Below, one piece after another: positions 19,076 to 34,079 of a DNA stretch of 64,000 nucleotides. Position numbers and translations under genes: made by a program. Where the stretch lies: contig JBAIAA010000698.1 in NCBI GenBank assembly GCA_037893245.1, positions 248,001-312,000 of the forward strand. Direction: 5' to 3'. Origin of the DNA: Crossaster papposus. Lineage: Eukaryota > Echinodermata > Asteroidea > Velatida > Solasteridae. The notes beneath the pieces were generated by a model. That model was not told where the DNA came from. It saw only the letters and a program-made list of their open reading frames with translations, and did no database searches. Position 1 is the first letter of the stretch, and each line of letters opens with the position of its first letter.

Positions 19076-22000
19076 TGACGGAACAAGCCCTCGAGTTAAA
19101 TATGTTAAGGGAAAGAAGTGTGCATAAGAAATAAACACCTGATGTCGGAACAAGCCCTCGAGTTAAATATGTAAAGGGAAAGAAGTGTGCATAAGAAATA
19201 AACACCTGATGTCGGAACAAGCCCTCGAGTTAAATATGTAAAGGGAAAGAAGTGTGCATAAGAAATAAACACCTGATGTCGGAACAAGCCCTCGAGTTTA
19301 ATTTGTAAAGGGAAAGAAGTGTCCTGATGTCGGAACAAGCCCTCGAGTTAAATATGTTAAGGGAAAGAAGTGTGCATAAGAAATAAACACCTGATGTCGG
19401 AACAAGCCTTCGAGTTAAATATGTAAAGGGAAAGAAGTGTGCATAAGAAATAAACACCTGATGTCGGAACAAACCCTCGAGTTAAATATGTAAAGGGAAA
19501 GAAGTGTGCATAAGAAATAAACACCTGATGTCGGAACAAGCCCTCGATTTAAATATGTAAAGGGAAAGAAGTGTGCATAAGAAATAAACACCTGATGTCG
19601 GAACAAGCCCTCGAGTTAAATATGTAAATGGAAAAAAGAGTGCATAAGAAATAAACACCTGATGTCGGAACAAGCCCTCGATTAAAATATGTAAAGGGAA
19701 AGAAGTGTGCATAAGAAATAAACACCTGATGTCGGAACAAGCCCTCGAGTTAAATATGTAAATGGAAAGAAGAGTGCATAAGAAATAAACACCTGATGTC
19801 GGAACAAGCCCTCGAGTTAAATTTGTAAATGGAAAGAAGTGTCCTGATGTCGGAACAAGCCCTCGAGTTAAATATGTTAAGGGAAAGAAGTGTGCATTGT
19901 AAATGTTCAGTCTTACAGTCAAAAATGATGTCAAAAATGATGTCAAAAATGATGTCAAAAATGATGTCAAAAATGATAATTTCAGGACAGAAATAAACAC
20001 GTGATGTCGGAACAAGCCCTCGAGTTAAATATGTAAAGGGAAAGAAGTGTGCATAAGAAATAAACACCTGATGTCGGAACAAGCCCTCGAGTTAAATATG
20101 TAAAGGGAAAGAAGTGTGCATAAGAAATAAACACCTGAGGTCGGAACAAGCCCTCGAGTTAAATATGTAAAGGGAAAGAAGTGTGCATAAGAAATAAACA
20201 CCTGATGACGGAACAAGCCCTCGAGTTAAATATGTTAAGGGAACGAAGTGTGCATAAGAAATAAACACCTGATGTCGGAACAAGCCCTCGAGTTAAATAT
20301 GTAAAGGGAAAGAAGTGTGCATAAGAAATAAACACCTGATGTCGGAACAAGCCCTCGAGTTAAATATGTAAAGGGAAAGAAGTGTGCATAAGAAATAAAC
20401 ACCTGATGTCGGAACAAGCCCTCGAGTTAAATATGTAAGGGTAAAGAAGTGTTCATAAGAAATAAACACCTGATGTCGGAACAAGCCCTCGAGTTAAATA
20501 TGTAAAGGGAAATAAGTGTGCATAAGAAATAAACACCTGATGTCGGAACAAGCCCTCGAGTTAAATATGTAAAAAGAAAGAAGTGTGCATAAGAAATAAA
20601 CACCTGATGACGGAACAAGCCCTCGAGTTCAATATGTTAAGGGAAAGAAGTGTGCATAAGAAATAAACACCTGATGACGGAACAAGCCCTCGAGTTAAAT
20701 ATGTTAAGGGAAAGAAGTGTGCATAAGAAATAAACACCTGATGTCGGAACAAGCCCTCGAGTTAAATATGTAAAGGGAAAGAAGTGTGCATAAGAAATAA
20801 ACACCTGATGTCGGAACAAGCCCTCGAGTTAAATATGTAAAGGGAAAGAAGTGTGCATAAGAAATAAACACCTGATGTCGGAACAAGCCCTCGAGTTTAA
20901 TTTGTAAAGGGAAAGAAGTGTCCTGATGTCGGAACAAGCCCTCGAGTTAAATATGTTAAGGGAAAGAAGTGTGCATAAGAAATAAACACCTGATGTCGGA
21001 ACAAGCCTTCGAGTTAAATATGTAAAGGGAAAGAAGTGTGCATAAGAAATAAACACCTGATGTCGGAACAAACCCTCGAGTTAAATATGTAAAGGGAAAG
21101 AAGTGTGCATAAGAAATAAACACCTGATGTCGGAACAAGCCCTCGATTTAAATATGTAAAGGGAAAGAAGTGTGCATAAGAAATAAACACCTGATGTCGG
21201 AACAAGCCCTCGAGTTAAATATGTAAATGGAAAAAAGAGTGCATAAGAAATAAACACCTGATGTCGGAACAAGCCCTCGATTAAAATATGTAAAGGGAAA
21301 GAAGTGTGCATAAGAAATAAACACCTGATGTCGGAACAAGCCCTCGAGTTAAATATGTAAATGGAAAGAAGAGTGCATAAGAAATAAACACCTGATGTCG
21401 GAACAAGCCCTCGAGTTAAATTTGTAAATGGAAAGAAGTGTCCTGATGTCGGAACAAGCCCTCGAGTTAAATATGTTAAGGGAAAGAAGTGTGCATTGTA
21501 AATGTTCAGTCTTACAGTCAAAAATGATGTCAAAAATGATGTCAAAAATGATGTCAAAAATGATGTCAAAAATGATAATTTCAGGACAGAAATAAACACG
21601 TGATGTCGGAACAAGCCCTCGAGTTAAATATGTAAAGGGAAAGAAGTGTGCATAAGAAATAAACACCTGATGTCGGAACAAGCCCTCGAGTTAAATATGT
21701 AAAGGGAAAGAAGTGTGCATAAGAAATAAACACCTGAGGTCGGAACAAGCCCTCGAGTTAAATATGTAAAGGGAAAGAAGTGTGCATAAGAAATAAACAC
21801 CTGATGACGGAACAAGCCCTCGAGTTAAATATGTTAAGGGAACGAAGTGTGCATAAGAAATAAACACCTGATGTCGGAACAAGCCCTCGAGTTAAATATG
21901 TAAAGGGAAAGAAGTGTGCATAAGAAATAAACACCTGATGTCGGAACAAGCCCTCGAGTTAAATATGTAAAGGGAAAGAAGTGTGCATAAGAAATAAACA

Positions 22001-22260
22001 CCTGATGTCGGAACAAGCCCTCGAGTTAAATATGTAAGGGTAAAGAAGTGTTCATAAGAAATAAACACCTGATGTCGGAACAAGCCCTCGAGTTAAATAT
22101 GTAAAGGGAAATAAGTGTGCATAAGAAATAAACACCTGATGTCGGAACAAGCCCTCGAGTTAAATATGTAAAAAGAAAGAAGTGTGCATAAGAAATAAAC
22201 ACCTGATGACGGAACAAGCCCTCGAGTTCAATATGTTAAGGGAAAGAAGTGTGCATAAGA
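19076..22260 (+). repeat. About 1,599-bp tandem duplication
   Basis: Markers repeat at a constant offset of 1,599 (for example aaaccctcg and cctcgattaaaa blocks, and the aaaaagagtgc variant at 19,633 and 21,232). The junction lies near 20,675, where a monomer with gatgacgg is joined to the block that begins near 19,076, as in an unequal crossover between monomers in register. Confidence 0.8.
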
Positions 22261-22349
22261 AATAAACACATGATGTCGGAACAAGCCCTCGAGTTAAATA
22301 TGTAAAGGGAAAGAAGTGTGCATAAGAAATAAACACCTGATGTCGGAAC

Positions 22350-25300
22350 AAGCCCTCGAGTTAAATATGTAAAGGGAAAGAAGTGTCCTGATGTCGGAAC
22401 AAGCCCTCGAGTTAAATATGTTAAGGGAAAGAAGTGTGCATTTTAAATTTTCAGTCTTACAGTCAAAAATGATGTCAAAAATGATGTCAAAAATGATGTC
22501 AAAAATGATGTCAAAAATGATGTCAAAAATGATGTCAACAATTATGCCAAAAATTATGTCAAAAATTATGTCAAAAATGATAATTTCAGGACAGAAATAG
22601 ACACCTGATGTCGGAACAAGCCCTCGAGTTAAATATGTAAAGGGAAAGAAGTGTGCATAAGAAATAAACACCTGATGTCGGAACAAGCCCTAGAGTTAAA
22701 TATGTAAAGGGAAAGAAGTGTGCATAAGAAATAAACACCTGATGTCGCAACAAGCCCTCGAGTTAAATATGTAAAGGGAAAGACGAGTACATAAGAAATA
22801 AACACATGATGTCGGAACAAGCCCTCGAGTTAAATTTGTAAATGGAAAGAAGTGTCCTGATGTCGGAACAAGCCCTCGAGTTAAATATGTTAAGGGAAAG
22901 AAGTGTGCATTATAAATGTTCAGTCTTACAGTCAAAAATGATGTCAAAAATGATGTCAAAAATGATTTCAAAAATGTTAATTTCAGGACAGAAATAAACA
23001 CCTGATGTCGGAACAAGCCCTCGAGTTAAATATGTAAAGGGAAAAAAGTGTGCATAAGAAATAAACACCAGATGTCGGAACAAGCCCTCGAGTTAAATAT
23101 GTAAAGGGAAAGAAGTGTGCATAAGAAATAAACACCTGATGTCGGAACAAGCCCTCGAGTTAAATATGTAAAGGAAAATAAGTGTGCATAAGAAATAAAC
23201 ACCTGATGTCGGAACAAGCGCTCGAGTTAAATTTGTAAAGGGAAAGAACTGTCCTGATGTCGGAACAAGCCCTCGAGTTAAATATGTTAAGGGAAAGAAG
23301 TGTGCATTTAAAATGTTCAGTCTTACAGTCAAAAATGATGTCAAAAATGATGTCAAAAATGATGTCAAAAATGATGTCAACAATTATGCCAAAAATTATG
23401 TCAAAAATTATGTCAAAAATGATAATTTCAGGACAGAAATAGACACCTGATGTCGGAACAAGCCCTCGAGTTAAATATGTAAAGGGAAAGAAGTGTGCAT
23501 AAGAAATAAACACCTGATGTCGGAACAAGCCCTATAGTTAAATATGTAAAGGGAAAGAAGTGTGCATAAGAAATAAACACCTGATGTCGGAACAAGCCCT
23601 CGAGTTAAATATGTAAAGGGAAAGAAGAGTGCATAAGAAATAAACACCTGAGGTCGGAACAAGTCCTCGAGTTAAATATGTAAAGGGAAAGAAGTGTGCA
23701 TAAGAAATAAACACCTGATGACGGAACAAGCCCTCGAGTTAAATATGTTAAGGGAAAGAAGTGTGCATAAGAAATAAACACCTGATGTCGGAACAAGCCC
23801 TCGAGTTAAATATGTAAAGGGAAAGAAGTGTGCATAAGAAATAAACACCTGATGTCGGAACAAGCCCTCGAGTTAAATATGTAAAGGGAAAGAAGTGTGC
23901 ATAAGAAATAAACACCTGATGTCGGAACAAGCCCTCGAGTTTAATTTGTAAAGGGAAAGAAGTGTCCTGATGTCGGAACAAGCCCTCGAGTTAAATATGT
24001 TAAGGGAAAGAAGTGTGCATAAGAAATAAACACCTGATGTCGGAACAAGCCTTCGAGTTAAATATGTAAAGGGAAAGAAGTGTGCATAAGAAATAAACAC
24101 CTGATGTCGGAACAAACCCTCGAGTTAAATATGTAAAGGGAAAGAAGTGTGCATAAGAAATAAACACCTGATGTCGGAACAAGCCCTCGATTTAAATATG
24201 TAAAGGGAAAGAAGTGTGCATAAGAAATAAACACCTGATGTCGGAACAAGCCCTCGAGTTAAATATGTAAATGGAAAAAAGAGTGCATAAGAAATAAACA
24301 CCTGATGTCGGAACAAGCCCTCGATTAAAATATGTAAAGGGAAAGAAGTGTGCATAAGAAATAAACACCTGATGTCGGAACAAGCCCTCGAGTTAAATAT
24401 GTAAATGGAAAGAAGAGTGCATAAGAAATAAACACCTGATGTCGGAACAAGCCCTCGAGTTAAATTTGTAAATGGAAAGAAGTGTCCTGATGTCGGAACA
24501 AGCCCTCGAGTTAAATATGTTAAGGGAAAGAAGTGTGCATTGTAAATGTTCAGTCTTACAGTCAAAAATGATGTCAAAAATGATGTCAAAAATGATGTCA
24601 AAAATGATGTCAAAAATGATAATTTCAGGACAGAAATAAACACGTGATGTCGGAACAAGCCCTCGAGTTAAATATGTAAAGGGAAAGAAGTGTGCATAAG
24701 AAATAAACACCTGATGTCGGAACAAGCCCTCGAGTTAAATATGTAAAGGGAAAGAAGTGTGCATAAGAAATAAACACCTGAGGTCGGAACAAGCCCTCGA
24801 GTTAAATATGTAAAGGGAAAGAAGTGTGCATAAGAAATAAACACCTGATGACGGAACAAGCCCTCGAGTTAAATATGTTAAGGGAACGAAGTGTGCATAA
24901 GAAATAAACACCTGATGTCGGAACAAGCCCTCGAGTTAAATATGTAAAGGGAAAGAAGTGTGCATAAGAAATAAACACCTGATGTCGGAACAAGCCCTCG
25001 AGTTAAATATGTTAAGGGAAAGAAGTGTGCATTATAAATGTTCAGTCTTACAGTCAAAAATGATGTCAAAAATAATGTCAAAAATGATGTCAAAACTGAT
25101 AATTTCAGGACAGAAATAAAAACCTGATGTCGGAACAAGCCCTCGAGTTAAATATGTAAAGGGAAAGAAGTGTACATAAGAAATAAACACCTGATGTCGG
25201 AACAAGCGCTCGAGTTAAATTTGTAAAGGGAAAGAAGTGTCCTGATGTCGGAACAAGCCCTCGAGTTAAATATGTTAAGGGAAAGAAGTGTGCATTTTAA

Positions 25301-28300
25301 ATTTTCAGTCTTACAGTCAAAAATGATGTCAAAAATGATGTCAAAAATGATGTCAAAAATGATGTCAAAAATGATGTCAAAAATGATGTCAACAATTATG
25401 CCAAAAATTATGTCAAAAATTATGTCAAAAATGATAATTTCAGGACAGAAATAGACACCTGATGTCGGAACAAGCCCTCGAGTTAAATATGTAAAGGGAA
25501 ATAAGTGTGCATAAGAAATAAACACCTGATGTCGGAACAAGCCCTAGAGTTAAATATGTAAAGGGAAAGAAGTGTGCATAAGAAATAAACACCTGATGTC
25601 GGAACAAGCCCTCGAGTTAAATATGTAAAGGGAAAGAAGAGTGCATAAGAAAGAAACACCTGATGTCGGAACAAGCCCTCGAGTTTAATTTGTAAAGGGA
25701 AAAAGTGTCCTGATGTCGGAACAAGCCCTCGAGTTAAATATGTTAAGGGAAAGAAGTGTGCATTTTTAATTTACAGTCAAAAATGATGTCAAAAATGTTG
25801 TCAAAAATGTTGTCAAAAATGATGTCAAAAATGATGTCAAAAATGATGTCAAAAATGAGGTCAAAAATGATGTCAAAAATGATGTCAAAAATGATACTTT
25901 CAGGACAGAAATAGACACCTGATGTCGGAACAAGCCCTCGAGTTAAATATGTTAAGGGAAAGAAGTGTGCATTATAAATTTTCAGTCTTACATTAAAAAA
26001 TGATGTCAAAAATGATGTCAAAAATGATGTCAAAAATGATGTCAAAAATGATAATTTCAGGACAGAAATAGACACCTGATGTCGGTACAAGCCCTCGACT
26101 TAATTATGTTAAGGGAAAGAAGTGTGCATTAGACATTTTCAGTCTTACAGTCAAAAATGATGTCAAAATTGATGTCAAAAATGATGTCAAAAATGATGTC
26201 AAAAATGATGTCAAAAATGATGTCAAAAATGATGTCAAAAATGATGTCAAAAATGATGTCAAAAATGATGTCAAAAATGATGTCAAAAAAGATAATTTCA
26301 GGACAGAAATAGACACCTGATGTCGGAACAAGCCCTCGAGTTAAATATGTAAAGGGAAAGAAGTGTCCTGATGTCGGAACAAGCCCTCGAGTTAAATATG
26401 TTAAGGGAAAGAAGTGTGCATTTTAAATTTTCAGTCTTACAGTCAAAAATGATGTCAAAAATGATGTCAAAAATGATGTCAAAAATGATGTCAAAAATGA
26501 TGTCAAAAATGATGTCAACAATTATGCCAAAAATTATGTCAAAAATTATGTCAAAAATGATAATTTCAGGACAGAAATAGACACCTGATGTCGGAACAAG
26601 CCCTCGAGTTAAATATGTAAAGGGAAAGAAGTGTGCATAAGAAATAAACACCTGATGTCGGAACAAGCCCTAGAGTTAAATATGTAAAGGGAAAGAAGTG
26701 TGCATAAGAAATAAACACCTGATGTCGCAACAAGCCCTCGAGTTAAATATGTAAAGGGAAAGACGAGTACATAAGAAATAAACACATGATGTCGGAACAA
26801 GCCCTCGAGTTAAATTTGTAAATGGAAAGAAGTGTCCTGATGTCGGAACAAGCCCTCGAGTTAAATATGTTAAGGGAAAGAAGTGTGCATTATAAATGTT
26901 CAGTCTTACAGTCAAAAATGATGTCAAAAATGATGTCAAAAATGATTTCAAAAATGTTAATTTCAGGACAGAAATAAACACCTGATGTCGGAACAAGCCC
27001 TCGAGTTAAATATGTAAAGGGAAAAAAGTGTGCATAAGAAATAAACACCAGATGTCGGAACAAGCCCTCGAGTTAAATATGTAAAGGGAAAGAAGTGTGC
27101 ATAAGAAATAAACACCTGATGTCGGAACAAGCCCTCGAGTTAAATATGTAAAGGAAAATAAGTGTGCATAAGAAATAAACACCTGATGTCGGAACAAGCG
27201 CTCGAGTTAAATTTGTAAAGGGAAAGAACTGTCCTGATGTCGGAACAAGCCCTCGAGTTAAATATGTTAAGGGAAAGAAGTGTGCATTTAAAATGTTCAG
27301 TCTTACAGTCAAAAATGATGTCAAAAATGATGTCAAAAATGATGTCAAAAATGATGTCAACAATTATGCCAAAAATTATGTCAAAAATTATGTCAAAAAT
27401 GATAATTTCAGGACAGAAATAGACACCTGATGTCGGAACAAGCCCTCGAGTTAAATATGTAAAGGGAAAGAAGTGTGCATAAGAAATAAACACCTGATGT
27501 CGGAACAAGCCCTATAGTTAAATATGTAAAGGGAAAGAAGTGTGCATAAGAAATAAACACCTGATGTCGGAACAAGCCCTCGAGTTAAATATGTAAAGGG
27601 AAAGAAGAGTGCATAAGAAATAAACACCTGAGGTCGGAACAAGTCCTCGAGTTAAATATGTAAAGGGAAAGAAGTGTGCATAAGAAATAAACACCTGATG
27701 ACGGAACAAGCCCTCGAGTTAAATATGTTAAGGGAAAGAAGTGTGCATAAGAAATAAACACCTGATGTCGGAACAAGCCCTCGAGTTAAATATGTAAAGG
27801 GAAAGAAGTGTGCATAAGAAATAAACACCTGATGTCGGAACAAGCCCTCGAGTTAAATATGTAAAGGGAAAGAAGTGTGCATAAGAAATAAACACCTGAT
27901 GTCGGAACAAGCCCTCGAGTTTAATTTGTAAAGGGAAAGAAGTGTCCTGATGTCGGAACAAGCCCTCGAGTTAAATATGTTAAGGGAAAGAAGTGTGCAT
28001 AAGAAATAAACACCTGATGTCGGAACAAGCCTTCGAGTTAAATATGTAAAGGGAAAGAAGTGTGCATAAGAAATAAACACCTGATGTCGGAACAAACCCT
28101 CGAGTTAAATATGTAAAGGGAAAGAAGTGTGCATAAGAAATAAACACCTGATGTCGGAACAAGCCCTCGATTTAAATATGTAAAGGGAAAGAAGTGTGCA
28201 TAAGAAATAAACACCTGATGTCGGAACAAGCCCTCGAGTTAAATATGTAAATGGAAAAAAGAGTGCATAAGAAATAAACACCTGATGTCGGAACAAGCCC

Positions 28301-30340
28301 TCGATTAAAATATGTAAAGGGAAAGAAGTGTGCATAAGAAATAAACACCTGATGTCGGAACAAGCCCTCGAGTTAAATATGTAAATGGAAAGAAGAGTGC
28401 ATAAGAAATAAACACCTGATGTCGGAACAAGCCCTCGAGTTAAATTTGTAAATGGAAAGAAGTGTCCTGATGTCGGAACAAGCCCTCGAGTTAAATATGT
28501 TAAGGGAAAGAAGTGTGCATTGTAAATGTTCAGTCTTACAGTCAAAAATGATGTCAAAAATGATGTCAAAAATGATGTCAAAAATGATGTCAAAAATGAT
28601 AATTTCAGGACAGAAATAAACACGTGATGTCGGAACAAGCCCTCGAGTTAAATATGTAAAGGGAAAGAAGTGTGCATAAGAAATAAACACCTGATGTCGG
28701 AACAAGCCCTCGAGTTAAATATGTAAAGGGAAAGAAGTGTGCATAAGAAATAAACACCTGAGGTCGGAACAAGCCCTCGAGTTAAATATGTAAAGGGAAA
28801 GAAGTGTGCATAAGAAATAAACACCTGATGACGGAACAAGCCCTCGAGTTAAATATGTTAAGGGAACGAAGTGTGCATAAGAAATAAACACCTGATGTCG
28901 GAACAAGCCCTCGAGTTAAATATGTAAAGGGAAAGAAGTGTGCATAAGAAATAAACACCTGATGTCGGAACAAGCCCTCGAGTTAAATATGTTAAGGGAA
29001 AGAAGTGTGCATTATAAATGTTCAGTCTTACAGTCAAAAATGATGTCAAAAATAATGTCAAAAATGATGTCAAAACTGATAATTTCAGGACAGAAATAAA
29101 AACCTGATGTCGGAACAAGCCCTCGAGTTAAATATGTAAAGGGAAAGAAGTGTACATAAGAAATAAACACCTGATGTCGGAACAAGCGCTCGAGTTAAAT
29201 TTGTAAAGGGAAAGAAGTGTCCTGATGTCGGAACAAGCCCTCGAGTTAAATATGTTAAGGGAAAGAAGTGTGCATTTTAAATTTTCAGTCTTACAGTCAA
29301 AAATGATGTCAAAAATGATGTCAAAAATGATGTCAAAAATGATGTCAAAAATGATGTCAAAAATGATGTCAACAATTATGCCAAAAATTATGTCAAAAAT
29401 TATGTCAAAAATGATAATTTCAGGACAGAAATAGACACCTGATGTCGGAACAAGCCCTCGAGTTAAATATGTAAAGGGAAATAAGTGTGCATAAGAAATA
29501 AACACCTGATGTCGGAACAAGCCCTAGAGTTAAATATGTAAAGGGAAAGAAGTGTGCATAAGAAATAAACACCTGATGTCGGAACAAGCCCTCGAGTTAA
29601 ATATGTAAAGGGAAAGAAGAGTGCATAAGAAAGAAACACCTGATGTCGGAACAAGCCCTCGAGTTTAATTTGTAAAGGGAAAAAGTGTCCTGATGTCGGA
29701 ACAAGCCCTCGAGTTAAATATGTTAAGGGAAAGAAGTGTGCATTTTTAATTTACAGTCAAAAATGATGTCAAAAATGTTGTCAAAAATGTTGTCAAAAAT
29801 GATGTCAAAAATGATGTCAAAAATGATGTCAAAAATGAGGTCAAAAATGATGTCAAAAATGATGTCAAAAATGATACTTTCAGGACAGAAATAGACACCT
29901 GATGTCGGAACAAGCCCTCGAGTTAAATATGTTAAGGGAAAGAAGTGTGCATTATAAATTTTCAGTCTTACATTCAAAAATGATGTCAAAAATGATGTCA
30001 AAAATGATGTCAAAAATGATGTCAAAAATGATAATTTCAGGACAGAAATAGACACCTGATGTCGGTACAAGCCCTCGACTTAATTATGTTAAGGGAAAGA
30101 AGTGTGCATTAGACATTTTCAGTCTTACAGTCAAAAATGATGTCAAAATTGATGTCAAAAATGATGTCAAAAATGATGTCAAAAATGATGTCAAAAATGA
30201 TGTCAAAAATGATGTCAAAAATGATGTCAAAAATGATGTCAAAAATGATGTCAAAAATGATGTCAAAAAAGATAATTTCAGGACAGAAATAGACACCTGA
30301 TGTCGGAACAAGCCCTCGAGTTAAATATGTTAAGGGAAAG
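22350..30340 (+). repeat. 3,980-bp tandem duplication, almost identical copies
   Basis: Copy one is about 22,350-26,340 and copy two about 26,340-30,340. In the stretches I compared, all block lengths and private variants agree at an offset of exactly 3,980. The only difference I noticed is at 25,995 (a) versus 29,975 (c). The left part is also related at an offset of 4,631-4,643 to about 17,530-20,300. Confidence 0.85.
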
Positions 30341-30349
30341 AAGTGTGCA

Positions 30350-33300
30350 TTATAAATGTTCAGTCTTACAGTCAAAAATGATGTCAAAAATGATGTCAAA
30401 AATGATGTCAAAACTGATAATTTCAAGACAGAAATAAACACCTGATGTCGGAACAAGCCCTCGCGTTAAATATGTAAAGGGAAAGAAGTGTGCATAAGAA
30501 ATAAACACCTGATGTCGGAACAAGCGCTCGAGTTTAATTTGTAAAGGGAAAGAAGTGTCCTGATGTCGGAACAAGCCCTCGAGTTAAATATGTTAATGGA
30601 AAGAAGTGTGCATTTTTAATTTACAGTCAAAAATGATGTCAAAAATGATGTCAAAAATGATGTCAAAAATGATGTCAAAAATGATGTCAAAAATGATGTC
30701 AAAAATGAGGTCAAAAATGATGTCAAAAATGATGTCAAAAATGATGTCAAAAATGATACTTTCAGGACAGAAATAGACACCTGATGTCGGAACAAGCCCT
30801 CGAGTTAAATATGTTTAGGGAAAGAAGTGTGCATTATAAATTTTCAGTCTTACATTCAAAAATGATGTCAAAAATGATGTCAAAAATGATGTCAAAAATG
30901 ATGTCAAAAATGATGTCAAAAATGATAATTTCAGGACAGAAATAGACACCTGATGTCGGAACAAGCCCTCGACTTAATTATGTTAAGGGAAAGATGTGTG
31001 CATTAGACATTTTCAGTCTTACAGTCAAAAATGATGTCAAAATTGATGTCAAAAATGATGTCAAAAATGATGTCAAAAATGATGTCAAAAATGATGTCAA
31101 AAATGATGTCAAAAATGATGTCAAAAATGATGTCAAAAATGATGTCAAAAATGATGTCAAAAATGATGTCAAAAAAGATAATTTCAGGACAGAAATAGAC
31201 ACCTGATGTCGGAACAAGCCCTCGAGTTAAATATGTTAAGGGAAAGAAGTGTGCATTATAAATGTTCAGTCTTACAGTCAAAAATGATGTCAAAAATGAT
31301 GTCAAAAATGATGTCAAAAATGATGTCAAATATGATGTCAAAAATGATGTCAAAAATGATGTCAAAAATGATGTCAAAAATGATGTCAAAAATGATGTCA
31401 AAAAAGATAATTTCAGGACAGAAATAGACACCTGATGTCGGAACAAGCCCTCGAGTTAAATATGTTAAGGGAAAGAAGTGTGCATTATAAATGTTCAGTC
31501 TTACAGTCAAAAATGATGTCAAAAATGATGTCAAAAATGATGTCAAAAATGATGTCAAAACTGATAATTTCAGGACAGAAATAAACACCTGATGTCGGAA
31601 CAAGCCCTCGAGTTAAATATGTAAAGGGAAAGAAGTGTGCATGAGAAATAAACACCTGATGTCGGAACAAGCGCTCGAGTTTAATTTGTAAAGGGAAAGA
31701 AGTGTCCTGATGTCGGAACAAGCCCTCGAGTTAAATATGTTAATGGAAAGAAGTGTGCATTTTTAATTTACAGTCAAAAATGATGTCAAAAATGATGTCA
31801 AAAATGATGTCAAAAATGATGTCAAAAATGATGTCAAAAATGAGGTCAAAAATGAGGTCAAAAATGATGTCAAAAATGATGTCAAAAATGATGTCAAAAA
31901 TGATACTTTCAGGACAGAAATAGACACCTGATGTCGGAACAAGCCCTCGAGTTAAATATGTTTAGGGAAAGAAGTGTGCATTATAAATTTTCAGTCTTAC
32001 ATTCAAAAATGATGTCAAAAATGATGTCAAAAATGATGTCAAAAATGATGTCAAAAATGATAATTTCAGGACAGAAATAGACACCTGATGTCGGAACAAG
32101 CCCTCGAGTTAAATATGTTAAGGGAAAGAAGTGTGCATTATAAATGTTCAGTCTTACAGTCAAAAATGATGTCAAAAATGATGTCAAAACTGATAATTTC
32201 AGGACAGAAATAAACACCTGATGTCGGAACAAGCCCTCGCGTTAAATATGTAAAGGGAAAGAAGTGTGCATAAGAAATAAACACCTGATGTCGGAACAAG
32301 CGCTCGAGTTTAATTTGTAAAGGGAAAGAAGTGTCCTGATGTCGGAACAAGCCCTCGAGTTAAATATGTTAATGGAAAGAAGTGTGCATTTTTAATTTAC
32401 AGTCAAAAATGATGTCAAAAATGATGTCAAAAATGATGTCAAAAATGATGTCAAAAATGATGTCAAAAATGATGTCAAAAATGAGGTCAAAAATGATGTC
32501 AAAAATGATGTCAAAAATGATGTCAAAAATGATACTTTCAGGACAGAAATAGACACCTGATGTCGGAACAAGCCCTCGAGTTAAATATGTTTAGGGAAAG
32601 AAGTGTGCATTATAAATTGTCAGTCTTACATTCAAAAATGATGTCAAAAATGATGTCAAAAATGATGTCAAAAATGATGTCAAAAATGATGTCAAAAATG
32701 ATAATTTCAGGACAGAAATAGACACCTGATGTCGGAACAAGCCCTCGACTTAATTATGTTAAGGGAAAGAAGTGTGCATTAGACATTTTCAGTCTTACAG
32801 TCAAAAATGATGTCAAAATTGATGTCAAAAATGATGTCAAAAATGATGTCAAAAATGATGTCAAAAATGATGTCAAAAATGATGTCAAAAATGATGTCAA
32901 AAATGATGTCAAAAATGATGTCAAAAATGATGTCAAAAATGATGTCAAAAAAGATAATTTCAGGACAGAAATAGACACCTGATGTCGGAACAAGCCCTCG
33001 AGTTAAATATGTTAAGGGAAAGAAGTGTGCATTATAAATGTTCAGTCTTACAGTCAAAAATGATGTCAAAAATGATGTCAAAAATGATGTCAAAAATGAT
33101 GTCAAATATGATGTCAAAAATGATGTCAAAAATGATGTCAAAAATGATGTCAAAAATGATGTCAAAAATGATGTCAAAAAAGATAATTTCAGGACAGAAA
33201 TAGACACCTGATGTCGGAACAAGCCCTCGAGTTAAATATGTTAAGGGAAAGAAGTGTGCATTATAAATGTTCAGTCTTACAGTCAAAAATGATGTCAAAA

Positions 33301-33920
33301 ATGATGTCAAAAATGATGTCAAAACTGATAATTTCAGGACAGAAATAAACACCTGATGTCGGAACAAGCCCTCGAGTTAAATATGTAAAGGGAAAGAAGT
33401 GTGCATAAGAAATAAACACCTGATGTCGGAACAAGCGCTCGAGTTTAATTTGTAAAGGGAAAGAAGTGTCCTGATGTCGGAACAAGCCCTCGAGTTAAAT
33501 ATGTTAATGGAAAGAAGTGTGCATTTTTAATTTACAGTCAAAAATGATGTCAAAAATGATGTCAAAAATGATGTCAAAAATGATGTCAAAAATGATGTCA
33601 AAAATGATGTCAAAAATGATGTCAAAAATGATGTCAAAAATGATGTCAAAAATGATGTCAAAAATGATGTCAAAAATGATACTTTCAGGACAGAAATAGA
33701 CACCTGATGTCGGAACAAGCCCTCGAGTTAAATATGTTTAGGGAAAGAAGTGTGCATTATAAATTTTCAGTCTTACATTCAAAAATGATGTCAAAAATGA
33801 TGTCAAAAATGATGTCAAAAATGATGTCAAAAATGATAATTTCAGGACAGAAATAGACACCTGATGTCGGAACAAGCCCTCGACTTAATTATGTTAAGGG
33901 AAAGAAGTGTGCATTAGACA
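30350..33920 (+). repeat. Minisatellite-rich segment, period 1,776-1,788 bp
   Basis: Here long monomers predominate and 67-bp monomers are few. The series of leader types (tttttaatttacagtc; ttataaattttcag...cattc; ttagacattttcag; ttataaatgttcag) is repeated at an offset of 1,776, or 1,788 where one more 12-bp unit is present. A shorter version lacking some members lies at 31,735-32,390. Confidence 0.8.
31027..31170 (+). repeat. One of the longest 12-bp runs (12 units)
   Basis: Twelve head-to-tail 12-bp units (aaaaatgatgtc; the second unit is aaaattgatgtc) between the leader ttttcagtcttacagtc and the end aaaaaagataatttcagg. An 11-unit run is at 33,540-33,671. Since 12 is a multiple of three, most frames stay open, giving spurious Met-Met-Ser-Lys, Asn-Asp-Val-Lys, Thr-Ser-Phe-Leu and Asp-Ile-Ile-Phe repeats. 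Confidence 0.95.
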
Positions 33921-34079
33921 TTTTCAGTCTTACAGTCAAAAATGATGTCAAAATTGATGTCAAAAATGATGTCAAAAATGATGTCAAAAATGATGTCAAA
34001 AATGATGTCAAAAATGATGTCAAAAATGATGTCAAAAATGATGTCAAAACTGATAATTTCAGGACAGAAATAAAAACCT

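Noticed and set aside
15679-28638. Repeats of Thr-Ser-Phe-Leu, Asp-Ile-Ile-Phe or Asn-Asp-Val-Lys as a structural, silk-like or antifreeze protein
   Set aside because: All alternative frames of the same 12-bp unit are equally open, with no codon-level variation that favours one of them.
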